Positions 7,211 to 15,649 of a stretch of DNA of 33,149 nt are shown here, in pieces. Each line of letters opens with the position of its first letter. The first letter of the stretch is position 1. Both the position numbers and the translations under genes were made by a program. The DNA comes from Nostoc sp. CHAB 5834 (GTDB lineage Bacteria; Cyanobacteriota; Cyanobacteriia; Cyanobacteriales; Nostocaceae). Where the stretch lies: contig JAIVFU010000073.1 in NCBI GenBank assembly GCA_020829485.1, positions 1 to 33,149 on the forward strand, given 5' to 3'. The notes under the pieces are model-generated. The model was given only the letters and a program-made list of their open reading frames with translations. It was not told where the DNA came from and searched no databases.

Positions 7211-8494
7211 TTAATTAAATATGGCATAAGTAGCTTTTCCCTGCCGTTTAGCTCGGTACATAGCAATATCAGCATCCCGTAGCAGAGTTGCAGGCTCCTC
7301 ATAATGATTAAAATTCCAAGTAATGCCAATGCTAGCTGTAGTAGATAATTGATATCCATTCAGGTTAATTGGCAATCGTAAGGAGTCTTGAATCCGTTTA
7401 GCAACATTGGTAGCGTCGGTAATATCTTTAATATCCTCCAAAAGTAATGTAAATTCATCACCACCAAATCGTGCTACAGTATCGCCACCGCGTAAGCACA
7501 ACTCTAAGCGTCTAGCGATCGCTACTAAAAAATCATCCCCTATTCCATGCCCGAAGCGATCGTTAATCTCCTTGAAGCCATCTAAATCTAAAAATAAAAC
7601 TGCAAAATAATAATCGTTTCTGCGTTTGCTACGTTCAATTGTTTGTCTAAGCCGATCTAAAAATAAAACCCGATTCGGTAATTCTGTAAGCCCATCATAA
7701 AACGCATTACGCATCAGTTGCGCCTCTGTCTGCTTGCGTTTAGTGATGTCTTGAAAAACTAAAACCGCGCCAGTAATATTGCCATTTTGATCGCGGATCG
7801 GTGCAACATTATCCCCAATGTATATTTCTTTGCCATCTTTGGTAATCAATGTACAATTTTCTGGTAAATTTAAAACTTCGCCTGCTTCGATTACGTATGT
7901 AGCTAAATTTTCAATTCTTTCTTCTACATCTTTGTCAAGTAAGCTAACGACTTCTACTAAATCTTTCTCGAATACTTCACTTTGCTTCCAGCCAGTGATT
8001 AGTTCTGCTATGGGATTCATCATTTGAATACAACCATTTGCATAAGTTACAATCACTCCATAGCCCATGCTGTTAATAATTGCCGCCAATCTCTGTTTTT
8101 CTTCGTATAATATCTTTTTGCTCTGATGTTTGTACAGAGCCATTTCAATCGCAAAATGTAAATCACTTTCAATAAATGGTTTAACTATATAACTAAAAGG
8201 CTCACTTAGCTGATTTTTTTGTAATGCTTTATATTCCGAACTTTCTGTTAGATATACTATGGGCACATGCAAATTATTCTGGATCGTATCCGCTACCTTT
8301 ATACCGTCAATTTCCCCAGCTAGGCAGACATCAATTAATACTATATCTGGATGAGTTTCTGCTACCTTTTTTATTGCCTCTTCACCAGACTTAGTTATTC
8401 TTGAAACAGAATATCCTAATTTTCCTAAGCTTTTTATAATATTTGAAGTTAGGATTTTTTCATCCTCAATAACTAGGATTTTGCGGACGAACAT
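7211..8494 (-). CDS. Response regulator with PAS and GGDEF (diguanylate cyclase)
   Basis: A 427-residue signalling protein. Residues 4-118 are a receiver domain with acidic pocket E10-D11, phospho-acceptor Asp55 (IVLIDVCL) and Lys105 (IVKPF). A PAS domain with PAC tail covers about 130-255 (ending VFQDITKRKQTEAQL). Residues 262-427 are a GGDEF domain with the active motif RFGGDEF (344-348 for GGDEF) and an inhibitory I-site RGGD five residues before it, so product feedback is likely. It should make cyclic di-GMP in response to a phosphorelay and to whatever the PAS domain senses. There is no EAL domain. No histidine kinase gene is adjacent, so the partner is unknown. The ATG at 8494 is supported by the receiver start. 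Confidence 0.93.
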   Translation of the reverse strand: MFVRKILVIEDEKILTSNIIKSLGKLGYSVSRITKSGEEAIKKVAETHPDIVLIDVCLAGEIDGIKVADTIQNNLHVPIVYLTESSEYKALQKNQLSEPFSYIVKPFIESDLHFAIEMALYKHQSKKILYEEKQRLAAIINSMGYGVIVTYANGCIQMMNPIAELITGWKQSEVFEKDLVEVVSLLDKDVEERIENLATYVIEAGEVLNLPENCTLITKDGKEIYIGDNVAPIRDQNGNITGAVLVFQDITKRKQTEAQLMRNAFYDGLTELPNRVLFLDRLRQTIERSKRRNDYYFAVLFLDLDGFKEINDRFGHGIGDDFLVAIARRLELCLRGGDTVARFGGDEFTLLLEDIKDITDATNVAKRIQDSLRLPINLNGYQLSTTASIGITWNFNHYEEPATLLRDADIAMYRAKRQGKATYAIFN

Positions 8495-9188
8495 ATTACA
8501 ATAACCTGTTTGCTAAGGTTCATGTTTTTGTTGTGAGTATCAACTCCTCTAAAATTCCATTATCTTATCATAAACAATATCTAACTATTTTGCCTTGTTG
8601 CTTGATATAAATACTGAGTCATGATCAGATAACATCATGTTATTAAGCTCCAATAATTTCTGTACTTGTCAAAGCTAATTGTGATTATATATGCAGCTAA
8701 TATCAAGCTATTAACATCAAATATAAATTCCCATCTAATTACTAGTACAGATCGGCGGAAACAAACCTACCATTTCATTACAGCCAAAAAGCCGCTATTT
8801 AAAGCCTTTTGACTTTTGAATGTGTGACTTCCGCCATGTGATACTAGCAATCAAAAAGTGATTTTCAGAAATATGTAATAAATTTCTTGAACAAAATAAA
8901 TATTTAAGTATAATATTTATGTAAAAATTAATCAAGAAGATAAAGTTCATCAAATAACAACATAGTACTTTTATGTAAGTCAAAACAATATAGTGTGTTA
9001 TATTTAATACAATAGTATCCACTCACTATGATATTACTAAAAATTAATAATTATCTGGAATTCAAAATTTTAATATCGCTTTGCTTTGCCTACAAATAAT
9101 TTTTGTCTTAGTCGCCGTCTAAATTCCTGTCTGAAACTGTTTGAAATTTTCAATGGTGAGTAAAATTCTATTATTTAGAACTATTTAT
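8495..9188. other. Long A+T-rich intergenic stretch, no gene
   Basis: Nearly 700 bases with very low G+C content and no reading frame that looks coding. A 75-codon minus-strand frame at 8795-9022 is rich in Ile, Leu and Asn from base composition and has no domain or ribosome site. The promoter of the diguanylate cyclase should lie at the left edge. Confidence 0.5.
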
Positions 9189-9328
9189 AAGTAAGTCGGT
9201 GCGAAGAAATAGAACTATGTGAAGTAATGTAAAATTATTGTAATCAAGTTTGTAGTAAGGACTTTAGTCCTAAAAGAAGGACTAAAGTCCTTACTACAAA
9301 CCTTTAATTATTTACGTCGTTTTACTTA
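9189..9328 (+). mobile_element. 140-bp MITE, TAAGTAAGTCGG family, copy 1
   Basis: Begins TAAGTAAGTCGG and ends with the inverse of TAAGTAAAACGACGTAAATA. The centre is a strong hairpin, GTTTGTAGTAAGGACTTTAG...CTAAAGTCC...CTACAAAC. Copy 2 at 9955-10095 has the same parts in opposite orientation and nearly the same length (141 bp). The shared non-palindromic parts (AAGTAATGTAAAATT near one end, the AATAATT-AAGG spacer near the other) show the two are copies of one element. Confidence 0.75.
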
Positions 9329-9454
9329 GAAGTTTCCGACCTAATAAGGTACTTTTTCAAAGTTAGTAACCATTCAATAGAAAACTTAATTAGACAACGA
9401 ATCTACGGGTTAGTCATAAATACGCTTGGGTTAAGGATTTTTGGTACTGATTTT

Positions 9455-9836
9455 AGAGGTTGTTTGAAAAGTATTTCACTGTGACTTTATACACTTTCAG
9501 ATCCCCCCTAACCCCCCTTAAAAAGCAGGGCTGTTTCATTCGATAAGATCATGATTTTGTCAAGAGTATGAGCGAGAAATTTAGGGAAGTGGGAAAAAGA
9601 AAAATTACCACTTCAACGGATAAATTTAAGTGCGATCGCCATTTTCTTGTCCAATCAGATTTTTTAGTTACCTGATTTTTTTGCTTGAAACGCTTGTAAA
9701 TCAGCGCCTTTTAGGGAATGAAACAGCCCTGCCCTTAAAAAGGGGGGAACCGGAATTAAAGCCCCCCAATTTATCGGAGGGTTGGGGGGATCGATAACGT
9801 TTTGCTACCAACGAAAGGACTTTTAAAACATCCTCT
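9455..9836. mobile_element. MITE with AGAGGTTGTTTGAAAAG termini, copy 1 (interrupted)
   Basis: Left end AGAGGTTGTTTGAAAAG, right end inverse of AGAGGATGTTTTAAAAG. An uninterrupted copy of 164 bp lies at 15650-15813, with the same order of parts: GCTGTGACTTT-like arm, GATCCCCCCTAACCCC, AAAAAGGGGGGAACCGGAAT and so on. This copy is 382 bp because a 208-bp element plus a 9-bp duplication has entered its centre; 382 minus 217 gives 165, matching the intact copy. Confidence 0.8.
9525..9732. mobile_element. 208-bp element with GCAGGGCTGTTTCATTC termini and 9-bp target duplication
   Basis: GCAGGGCTGTTTCATTC (9525-9541) is perfectly inverted as GAATGAAACAGCCCTGC (9716-9732). It is flanked by CCTTAAAAA on the left (9516-9524) and right (9733-9741), a clean 9-bp target-site duplication. 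The target is the centre of the MITE at 9455-9836, and the empty site is visible in the copy at 15650. No coding capacity. Confidence 0.85.
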
Positions 9837-9954
9837 TAGACCTGTAGAGACGCGTTAGCGTAGCGGGGCGTTCGCTTTTAGCGTCTCCAAGAGTTGCCCA
9901 GTACAATTTCGCGTCTCTATCAAGGTTTTTGGGCTTAACCCAAGCGTATTGGGT

Positions 9955-10095
9955 TAAGTAGAACGGCGTGAATAATTCAAGGTTTGTAGTGGGGACTTTA
10001 GTCCTCTCTTAAGGGCTAAAGCCCTTACTACAAGCCAATTCAACTAAATTTTACATTACTTAATGTAGTTTGGTTTTTTCTCGCCGACTTACTTA
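9955..10095 (-). mobile_element. 141-bp MITE, TAAGTAAGTCGG family, copy 2
   Basis: Read on the minus strand it begins TAAGTAAGTCGGCGAG and contains AAGTAATGTAAAATT, the central hairpin with GTAGTAAGGGCTTTAG, and the terminal inverse of TAAGTAGAACGGCGTGAATA. This matches copy 1 at 9189-9328 in inverse orientation. Its outer end abuts the coding remnant of an IS1380-type transposase with four bases between. Confidence 0.75.
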
Positions 10096-10098
10096 GTC

Positions 10099-10487
10099 AT
10101 GGGATACGAAGACTTAAATAACCATGAAGAATTACGTCATGATCCGATGTTTGCTATTATGGAGGATATTGTTATGCTCCACTTTATATTTTTTGTGGTA
10201 AAGAGTTATTGGCAGCAAAACTTCGCCCTTCAAATGTAGATCCAGCAGCAGGGGCGTTATCACAGCTACAGAGAGTGATTAAACAAATACGTCAGCAATG
10301 GAAGAATGTTGAGATTTTAGTACGTGGAGATAGTGCCTATTGCAGAGACGATATCATCACATGGTGTGAGTCGCAAACTGGAGTTGACTACGTTTTTGGA
10401 TTGGCGCGAAATAGTCGTTTAATTCAAATGACCGCGACGACTCAAGATAGAGCAAAGGTTGAGTTTGAGCAGAAAAAGAGATAAAAC
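10099..10487 (+). pseudogene. IS1380-type transposase remnant
   Basis: Two pieces of an IS1380-family DDE transposase in different frames. From 10099 the frame reads GYEDLNNHEELRHDPMFAI, the conserved block near residue 80-100 of the family. From about 10155 another frame reads YYGGYCYAPLYIFCGKELL and continues through LRPSNVDPAAGAL, then ILVRGDSAYCRDDIITWCES and DYVFGLARNSRLI. The RGDS aspartate is a catalytic-site residue. Relative to intact relatives the N-terminus, about 80-100 residues between the two blocks and the whole C-terminal third are missing. The element is dead. The beginning is capped by the MITE at 9955-10095. Confidence 0.85.
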
Positions 10488-10742
10488 CAGACGTGGGCGC
10501 TGCTGTAGCTGAAGCTGGCGCAAGTTCATAGATGCGTGGCAGTACCATCTGAAGATGGTGACAATTGGCTGACAATTGGCGGCTTTAGCGAAGAGAACAG
10601 TATTCAGAGGAAAATGTTACAGCGGCTTGTAAAATTTCTGCTCCCCGGCCCACTAATATTGAAATATTGAAATTAAGAGAGTAGTTGGAGCCGCCCTTAA
10701 CTATGAGGGTGAAAATAAAAAAACAATTAGGAAGAAAGCCCA

Positions 10743-13262
10743 GTGGCTAAACATCAATCCAAACAGCGCTCACAACAACACGTCTCTAACACAGGGACAA
10801 AAGTTGGTGAAAACTCTTTCCAGATGCAACTGCAAGAATTACTGAAGCAGAAAAAATATCGGCAGGCATTGGAAGAAATCAAAAAAAATCAGCGCTTGCA
10901 CCCTGATATTGAATTCACTCCCAAAGAATCAGAGATTTGGTTGCTACGGGGTCAGCAAGAATTCCAAAAACAAGATTTTAAACAGGCAGAAAAATCCTTT
11001 GTCCGCGCTCTAGAATTTGGTTTGGTTGGAGAAGTTCATTATTGGCAAGCTAGATGTTTGCTGGAGTTGAAGCAATTAGATGCGGCGCTGAATTTGCTCA
11101 GAAATGCTTTTGAGGCAGGCACTCTATCCAAAGACTACAGCATCTGTTACCTAAAACTCTTGTTACTCAAAGGAGATACCGCCACAGTTGAGCAGTTAAT
11201 TAACGAACAATCCAAACGCTTTAGTGCTGCCCAACTCCACTGGGTACAAGGTGTTCTGGCGCTAAAAAATGGTCAACCAGAAGCAGCTTTGACATCTTTT
11301 CAGAAAATTAAGCAAGCCATCACCGATAGAGACTCGCCAATAGCTTGGATTGTTTACACTCAACAAGTCAGCGGTCATTGGGATGCTGCCGCTAATATTT
11401 TGGGGTTGAAATCATCTGGAAGGTCATCCGACTTGATGAACTATGGCGACCCAAAGTATTTAGAGCATCCAATTTTAGAGCGATTGGCGACTTTCCAGCA
11501 AGGAAAAACGGGACAACAACTTCTACAATCTAGGAATCCGCAAAAAACAGTAGATAAAATTACCCAAGAGGCATTAACGGCGTTGCGAATGCTGCAACTG
11601 ATTGACCAAGGCGATCACCATGAGGCCGCACATCTGCTGTTGAAGATAGAGCGGCGTTCCACACGCTTTCTAGAAATAGAAAGTCTCCGTCCACTGCTGT
11701 TGACCCTAGCCGGACAACAAGCACTGAATCAAAGACAATTAAACTGTGCTGAACTATTTTGGCAGCTTTTGTTGACAGAGCAACCCTTTAACCCCCACTT
11801 GGCAATCAATCTCTTAGAAGTTTTGGATGCTAATGATTCTGATCAAGAACGCCCACGTCTGTTGACCCGTTTTTTGAAGTGGTTAGAGCAGGAAGCAAAA
11901 CAAAAACCTCAAGAATGGCCTTCACAACGATTGAAACCGACCCTAGCACATCTCCACTGCTGGATGGCAGATGCTTACATGGCAACAGGTCGGGAACGCG
12001 CCGCTTTAGGAGCTTTGCAACAAGCAGAACGCATCTGTCCCACATCACCAGAGTTCCTGGGGCGTAAAGGACTAGTTGCGGCAATGGAGGAAAATCATAC
12101 TGAAGCGATCGCATTGCTTACCCAAGCATTAGAAGGTGGATGTCGGTATGACGAAGTTTACGGTATTTTGCTGCGATGTTGGGAGGAAGTAGGAGATAAA
12201 CAAGCACGTAATGAAGCTCGGCGTAAATTTGGCAAGCACTTTGGCGACCTGAGCATTGAAACTGAAGTGGAAATATTGCCTTGGGTAGATGCTCTATCTA
12301 CGTTAAGTTATCCCTTATTTAGCCGTCTGGTGCAGACAGAAGATAAAAAAGATCCTGCTATTCGTGCTTGTCAGATATTCGTGAATGCAGTGCAAAGCCC
12401 GCCCAATTCCGGCGGTCGAGTTTCATTACACCAAAAAGTAGCAGTCGAAGCATGGGACACTCTCCTGAAAAAATTATCTGGTCAAGAACAAATTCCTGTA
12501 TTGCAGGCGATCGCTCTTTCTATCCACCTCTTCGCCAAACGTGAAAAAGGCATCGCCGCTTTAACAAGTCAGTATCTACAAAAATTATTCAACTTATCAA
12601 CAGAACACCCAGAAGCCAGAGTTGCTCATTTAGTTGTTTTAGCTGTCAAAGAAAATAGTCCCCAAAAACTAGAAGTTCCTCTACGTACCTACCTCGACAC
12701 GATGCCCCAGCCAGGAAATGCTCTGGCAAATATTCAACTTCAAGTGCGCCGTTTTGGTGAAATTACAACCCTTGTACCTGTGCTGGAATCAGCACTGCGT
12801 CGGGAACCTCAAAATCCTTTATTACTATTAGCTAGAGCCACTACTTACCATGTTGATCACCCAAACTATGAACAATTAAAGCAACAGGGATTTGAATTAG
12901 CCCGTCGCTTACAAGATGCCAAAGCATTACAAGCATTTCGGGAAGAACAGGCTTTTATCTCTGCTCAAGAAACGACTAGCATGATGCCAGACCCAGAGGA
13001 ATTTGACAACCTGGATATGTCAAATATTGATGACTTCTTATCAGGGATGCTTCAAAAATTACTTGGCAACAAAATGCCCAAAGCTGATTTTGAACGGATG
13101 CTTCCAGAACTCAAGCAAAAGATGTTAAACAGTATGCCTAACTTCGATGAAGATGATGAGTCAGAAGAAGAACCAGACTTAGACTTGATCTTTGGAAACT
13201 TACCGCCTACACGTAAGAAACGAAAGGGTAGAAGAAAAGGTGGTTTTCAGGAATTGTTTTAA
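10743..13262 (+). CDS. Large TPR-repeat protein at the head of the chaperone cluster
   Basis: An 839-residue soluble protein made mostly of tetratricopeptide-like helical repeats. Clear units include the run from about 60 to 115 (EIWLLRGQQEFQKQDFKQAE...), 140-190 and 405-460 (GRERAALGALQQAERICPTSP). The C-terminus has a Met-rich helical part (about 755-800), then an acidic patch (DEDDESEEEPDLD) and a basic tail (RKKRKGRRKGG). TPR scaffolds bind other proteins, and the Hsp70, GrpE and J-like genes that follow suggest a co-chaperone or client-holding role; this is inference. The start is GTG at 10743, preceded by AGGAAG about nine bases upstream. It is separated from the J-like gene by 70 bp. 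Confidence 0.8.
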   Translation: MAKHQSKQRSQQHVSNTGTKVGENSFQMQLQELLKQKKYRQALEEIKKNQRLHPDIEFTPKESEIWLLRGQQEFQKQDFKQAEKSFVRALEFGLVGEVHYWQARCLLELKQLDAALNLLRNAFEAGTLSKDYSICYLKLLLLKGDTATVEQLINEQSKRFSAAQLHWVQGVLALKNGQPEAALTSFQKIKQAITDRDSPIAWIVYTQQVSGHWDAAANILGLKSSGRSSDLMNYGDPKYLEHPILERLATFQQGKTGQQLLQSRNPQKTVDKITQEALTALRMLQLIDQGDHHEAAHLLLKIERRSTRFLEIESLRPLLLTLAGQQALNQRQLNCAELFWQLLLTEQPFNPHLAINLLEVLDANDSDQERPRLLTRFLKWLEQEAKQKPQEWPSQRLKPTLAHLHCWMADAYMATGRERAALGALQQAERICPTSPEFLGRKGLVAAMEENHTEAIALLTQALEGGCRYDEVYGILLRCWEEVGDKQARNEARRKFGKHFGDLSIETEVEILPWVDALSTLSYPLFSRLVQTEDKKDPAIRACQIFVNAVQSPPNSGGRVSLHQKVAVEAWDTLLKKLSGQEQIPVLQAIALSIHLFAKREKGIAALTSQYLQKLFNLSTEHPEARVAHLVVLAVKENSPQKLEVPLRTYLDTMPQPGNALANIQLQVRRFGEITTLVPVLESALRREPQNPLLLLARATTYHVDHPNYEQLKQQGFELARRLQDAKALQAFREEQAFISAQETTSMMPDPEEFDNLDMSNIDDFLSGMLQKLLGNKMPKADFERMLPELKQKMLNSMPNFDEDDESEEEPDLDLIFGNLPPTRKKRKGRRKGGFQELF

Positions 13263-13332
13263 AAGTTAGTTTTTAGTAGGTTGTACTTAATAGTGACGAA
13301 CAATAAATAGTAAATTTTTAATTTGGAATTAT

Positions 13333-13632
13333 TTGATGACTGACCACTACGAAAGCTTAGGCATTTCTCCAGGAGCTACTGCTGCCGAAATTAAAGCGGC
13401 CTATCATGCCAAACTGCGGGAATTTCCCGCTCATACTTATCCAGAAGAGTATAAGAAAATTCGAGGAGCTTACGAGGCAATTCGCAAAGGAGAAACAACT
13501 CAGCATGAGGATTTCTTAAAATTTCGTCCATTAGAAGCAGAACTGAACCCAGAGATATTAAAACAGGTGCGAGAAAAAGCGCTTGCTCAACTAGAAGTTA
13601 GCCTGGATGATTTAATTCGTGCCACATTTTAA
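13333..13632 (+). CDS. J-domain-like protein lacking the HPD motif
   Basis: A 99-residue protein. Residues 4-55 align with a J-domain: HYESLGISPGATAAEIKAAY is a clear helix I/II, and YKKIRGAYEAIRKG is helix III. The loop that should carry His-Pro-Asp reads EFPAHTYPEE, so the residues that stimulate Hsp70 ATPase in classical DnaJ proteins are not present. The remaining 45 residues are helical and charged. It is likely a partner of the neighbouring Hsp70, either recruiting clients or acting through a changed contact. A second ATG directly follows the first (13333 and 13336); the upstream TTTGGA supports the region. In-line with the TPR gene and GrpE on the same strand. Confidence 0.8.
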   Translation: MMTDHYESLGISPGATAAEIKAAYHAKLREFPAHTYPEEYKKIRGAYEAIRKGETTQHEDFLKFRPLEAELNPEILKQVREKALAQLEVSLDDLIRATF

Positions 13633-13638
13633 ATAATT

Positions 13639-13743
13639 CGTAATGGGCTACGCTCTAAGCAAAGCTATGCCGCAAAATTTACGTAATTCGTAATTGTTAT
13701 TTACTGATTTTTCTAATGTCCGCTAACTATTAACAAATGACTA
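13639..13743 (+). repeat. Dispersed and short tandem repeats before grpE
   Basis: TAATTCGTAA-type units flank a dispersed repeat with GGGCTACGCTCTAAGC and GCAAAGCTATGCCGC, related to the one at about 29620. The sequence then runs into the 7-bp tandem ATGACTA units that also include the start codon of grpE. The unit gives several ATG codons in a row, so the exact start of GrpE is uncertain. Confidence 0.55.
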
Positions 13744-14511
13744 ATGACTAATGACTTTGAAGCTTTATTTGCCAAATTTCTAGATTATTTACACTCAGAA
13801 CAACCACTCCCTGAATATCTGGGTGAACCACCAGAATCTGCTAATTCCTTTGACCCCTATCAAATGGTGTCAGAATGGACTGCCCTGCGCCATGAAGTTA
13901 AGCAACAGGGTAAATTATTGCGTTCTACTCAAGATGCTCTTGTGCAAGCATTGGAAGTAACTCGCGCAGATAAAGAACAGTTGCAAATACGTCTGGAAGA
14001 AAGCCAAAAACAGGCATGGGGACAATTTGAGCAGCAGCAGGAGAAACTGTTAAAAGATTTGCTGGGTATCCTGGATGCTTTAGATCAGGCTTGTACTTAC
14101 TGGCAAGAGGAAATAGAAGCATTATCTACTACCTCAAAACCAAAACCAGCAACACAGAAAAGCTTCTGGGAGAAACTAGGACAGTGGTTTACTGGCAAGG
14201 AATCTCAGTCAATAGTGTCTGAAAAATCACTAACATCATCAGATTTAAGTGAAATTTTAACCAGCAATCAACAGGGTGTGGAGTTAATTAGGCGATCGCT
14301 TTTAGAGTTACTACGACAACGGCGTGTTGTTCCGATTCCAGCACAGGGCAAACCTTTTGACTCCCAGACAATGTATGCTGTGGGACGTGAGTCTAGAACA
14401 GATGTTACAGATAATACCGTAATTCAGGAAGTAGTGCGGGGTTATTTCTGGGGCGATCGCATTCTGAGGGAAGCACAGGTGATTGTAGCGGCACAAAAAA
14501 CAGAGGAGTAA
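13744..14511 (+). CDS. grpE: GrpE-like nucleotide exchange factor (divergent, long)
   Basis: A 255-residue protein. The last 65 residues match the GrpE beta-domain: [20 protein letters not shown], then [24 protein letters not shown]. Residues 50-105 form the long coiled-coil helix expected for the GrpE dimer. Between them is an insert (about 125-165) with [15 protein letters not shown] that standard GrpE lacks. GrpE proteins speed ADP release from Hsp70, and the hsp70 gene lies downstream. In this genome a standard GrpE probably exists elsewhere, so this copy may serve only the Hsp70 in this cluster. The start lies in ATGACTA tandem repeats, so a different ATG two or three codons away is possible. 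Confidence 0.82.
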   Translation: MTNDFEALFAKFLDYLHSEQPLPEYLGEPPESANSFDPYQMVSEWTALRHEVKQQGKLLRSTQDALVQALEVTRADKEQLQIRLEESQKQAWGQFEQQQEKLLKDLLGILDALDQACTYWQEEIEALSTTSKPKPATQKSFWEKLGQWFTGKESQSIVSEKSLTSSDLSEILTSNQQGVELIRRSLLELLRQRRVVPIPAQGKPFDSQTMYAVGRESRTDVTDNTVIQEVVRGYFWGDRILREAQVIVAAQKTEE

Positions 14512-14540
14512 AGGGACATCCAAAGAATTAAGAGTTTTAC

Positions 14541-14681
14541 ACGGATATCATAGCCGTTTTGTAATAAATGGGTAGGAAAACTGTGGCGAAAGGTATGACA
14601 ACCCACCTTTTTTTGAATACCAGCTTGACGAACCCCTTGTTTTAACGCTTTTTGTAAACTACTTTCATGAAGGTGGTGACG
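14541..14681 (-). pseudogene. Integron integrase (IntI-type tyrosine recombinase) fragment
   Basis: Not present as a long frame, but 47 minus-strand codons read [15 protein letters not shown]..., then [20 protein letters not shown] and end [10 protein letters not shown]. This is the C-terminal catalytic region of integron integrases, with the H-x-x-R box intact in HTFRHSF; one normally alanine position is proline. An in-frame stop two codons upstream breaks the frame. The N-terminal ~200 residues, the first catalytic Arg, and the final His/Trp and Tyr boxes are missing. XerC/D-type recombinases share the HxxR block, but the RHHLHES...[12 protein letters not shown] stretch favours IntI. It reads away from the cassette at 14825-15564, the arrangement of a true integron. 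It starts 30 bp after the grpE stop. Confidence 0.82.
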
Positions 14682-14823
14682 TAGTTATACGTAAACATTC
14701 TGTATAAGAGTTGGATATTGACGATAGCTAGAACATTCTTGATATTATGATTAAAATGCTTGTAATCCTTCCCCTACCTGAATCGCTTAATGTGATATAC
14801 GGAAAGTTTCCGCATAATAAATA

Positions 14824-14830
14824 GTTAGAC
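14824..14830 (+). other. Possible cassette recombination point (GTTAGAC)
   Basis: GTTAGAC fits the GTTRRRY consensus that integrases cut between G and TT. It lies 39 bases before the start codon of the cassette gene and between the integrase remnant and that gene, where attI or a preceding attC would end. No folded attC structure is seen upstream of it. Calling it the attI boundary is inference from position and a seven-base match. Confidence 0.4.
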
Positions 14831-14869
14831 GAAGCAAAGCTAAATAAGAAAGTAAGAAAGGACAAGCAA

Positions 14870-15490
14870 ATGCAGAACAAAAAAATTGAGTGGGGAATAG
14901 AGATCGCACAACTGGCAAGTGAAGTTGCTGATTCAGCAGAAGGAATTGGGGTTCCTGGGCTAGGTTTAATTGGAAAGTTTGCACAGGAATTTTATAATCG
15001 TCATCTAATTAAGAGGTTTAGTGATTTCTGTAAAAATGCTGAAATTGATGAAGATATAATTGAGAAAATACAAGAAGAGGAAAACTATTCAAACTGCTTC
15101 TATTCTGTTCTTGAAACAGTAAGAAGAACTCACTCAAAGCTAGGCTTAATAACTCTTGCGCTGCTTTATAAGGACTATTGGAATAATGAAAAGGTTCTCA
15201 TTCCAGCAATGCGCTCATTTTCAGAAATAAGCGATCAAGTATTATTAGCATTTATAGAGCTATATGAATCAATACCAAAGGATAAAGACTATGTGGATTT
15301 ATACGAAATAAAAGATGGAGAGCGACTATTTCATCATTTATATCAAGAAGGCGTAGAACTAATAATTAGAAATATATTTTTACAATCTTCTCATGCAGCA
15401 ATGCATGCCAACGGACCAATACAAGGAACAAGATGGGAACATACTGATTTGTATTATAAATATTGTATTAAGGCTAGAAAATTCGTCTAA
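14870..15490 (+). CDS. Integron cassette protein of unknown function
   Basis: A 206-residue protein I do not recognise. It starts after a good ribosome site (GAAAGGA, with ATG at 14870) and ends with TAA inside the attC R'' box, as is typical for cassette genes. Visible features: a Gly-rich turn GIGVPGLGLIGKF near residue 26-38, a helical charged middle, a THSKLGLITLALLYKDYW segment (about 88-105), and a C-terminal H-rich stretch (HAAMHANGPIQGTRWEH). No signal peptide or membrane span is evident. Base composition is more A+T-rich than the neighbouring chaperone genes. Integron cassettes often carry toxin-antitoxin, phage-defence or resistance genes, but nothing in the sequence decides this. 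Confidence 0.8.
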   Translation: MQNKKIEWGIEIAQLASEVADSAEGIGVPGLGLIGKFAQEFYNRHLIKRFSDFCKNAEIDEDIIEKIQEEENYSNCFYSVLETVRRTHSKLGLITLALLYKDYWNNEKVLIPAMRSFSEISDQVLLAFIELYESIPKDKDYVDLYEIKDGERLFHHLYQEGVELIIRNIFLQSSHAAMHANGPIQGTRWEHTDLYYKYCIKARKFV

Positions 15491-15570
15491 AATCGCGCTG
15501 CACCAGAACGTACAAATATAGTCGGCTGAATAGCAAAGCTATCTGCGTCCGGTGAGCGCGAACGTTAGGC
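15485..15570 (+). other. attC recombination site of an integron gene cassette
   Basis: R'' box GTCTAAA (15485-15491) pairs with R' box GTTAGGC (15564-15570) at six of seven positions with one G-T wobble. Next, TCGCGCT-G-CACC (15493-15504) pairs perfectly over 11 bp with GGTGAGCGCGA (15551-15561), leaving the single G at 15500 bulged out. This is the L''/L' stem with extrahelical base that integrases use to recognise attC. The terminal part folds further around ATAGC-AAA-GCTAT. Size (86 bp) is normal. The coding frame's stop codon (15488-15490) sits in R''. Together with the integrase fragment this defines a cassette of about 740 bp (14825-15564). Confidence 0.85.
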
Positions 15571-15649
15571 GGCAGTCCGAAATACCAGTGATGGGCGTTT
15601 TGGCAGGTTGTCGCTGGGTGCGCGATCGCATCACAGCTTTTACCAACTA
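15571..15649. other. Short non-coding stretch after attC
   Basis: No reading frame longer than about 20 codons and no second attC. It may be the scar of a lost following cassette or original chromosome sequence. Confidence 0.4.

Larger units (their letters stand above)
9419..9950. mobile_element. Element with AATACGCTTGGGTTAAG termini, containing other elements
   Basis: AATACGCTTGGGTTAAG (9419-9435) is perfectly inverted at 9934-9950, giving 17-bp terminal repeats. Inside lies a second element (9455-9836), which itself contains a third (9525-9732), plus a dispersed TAGAGACGCG...CGCGTCTCTA repeat (9845-9919). No transposase is encoded. Removing the inner elements would leave only about 150 bp, so the outer unit is itself a small non-autonomous element. 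Confidence 0.65.

Noticed and set aside
8795..9022. 75-codon minus-strand frame
   Set aside because: Composition reflects A+T-rich DNA; no ribosome site, domain or supporting context.
10488..10742. Continuation of the IS1380 transposase after 10487
   Set aside because: No frame gives the C-terminal family blocks; only stop-rich sequence was found.
14685..14823. N-terminal part of the integrase between the fragment and the cassette
   Set aside because: All three minus-strand frames were read; none shows the IntI N-terminal domain, so that part appears deleted.
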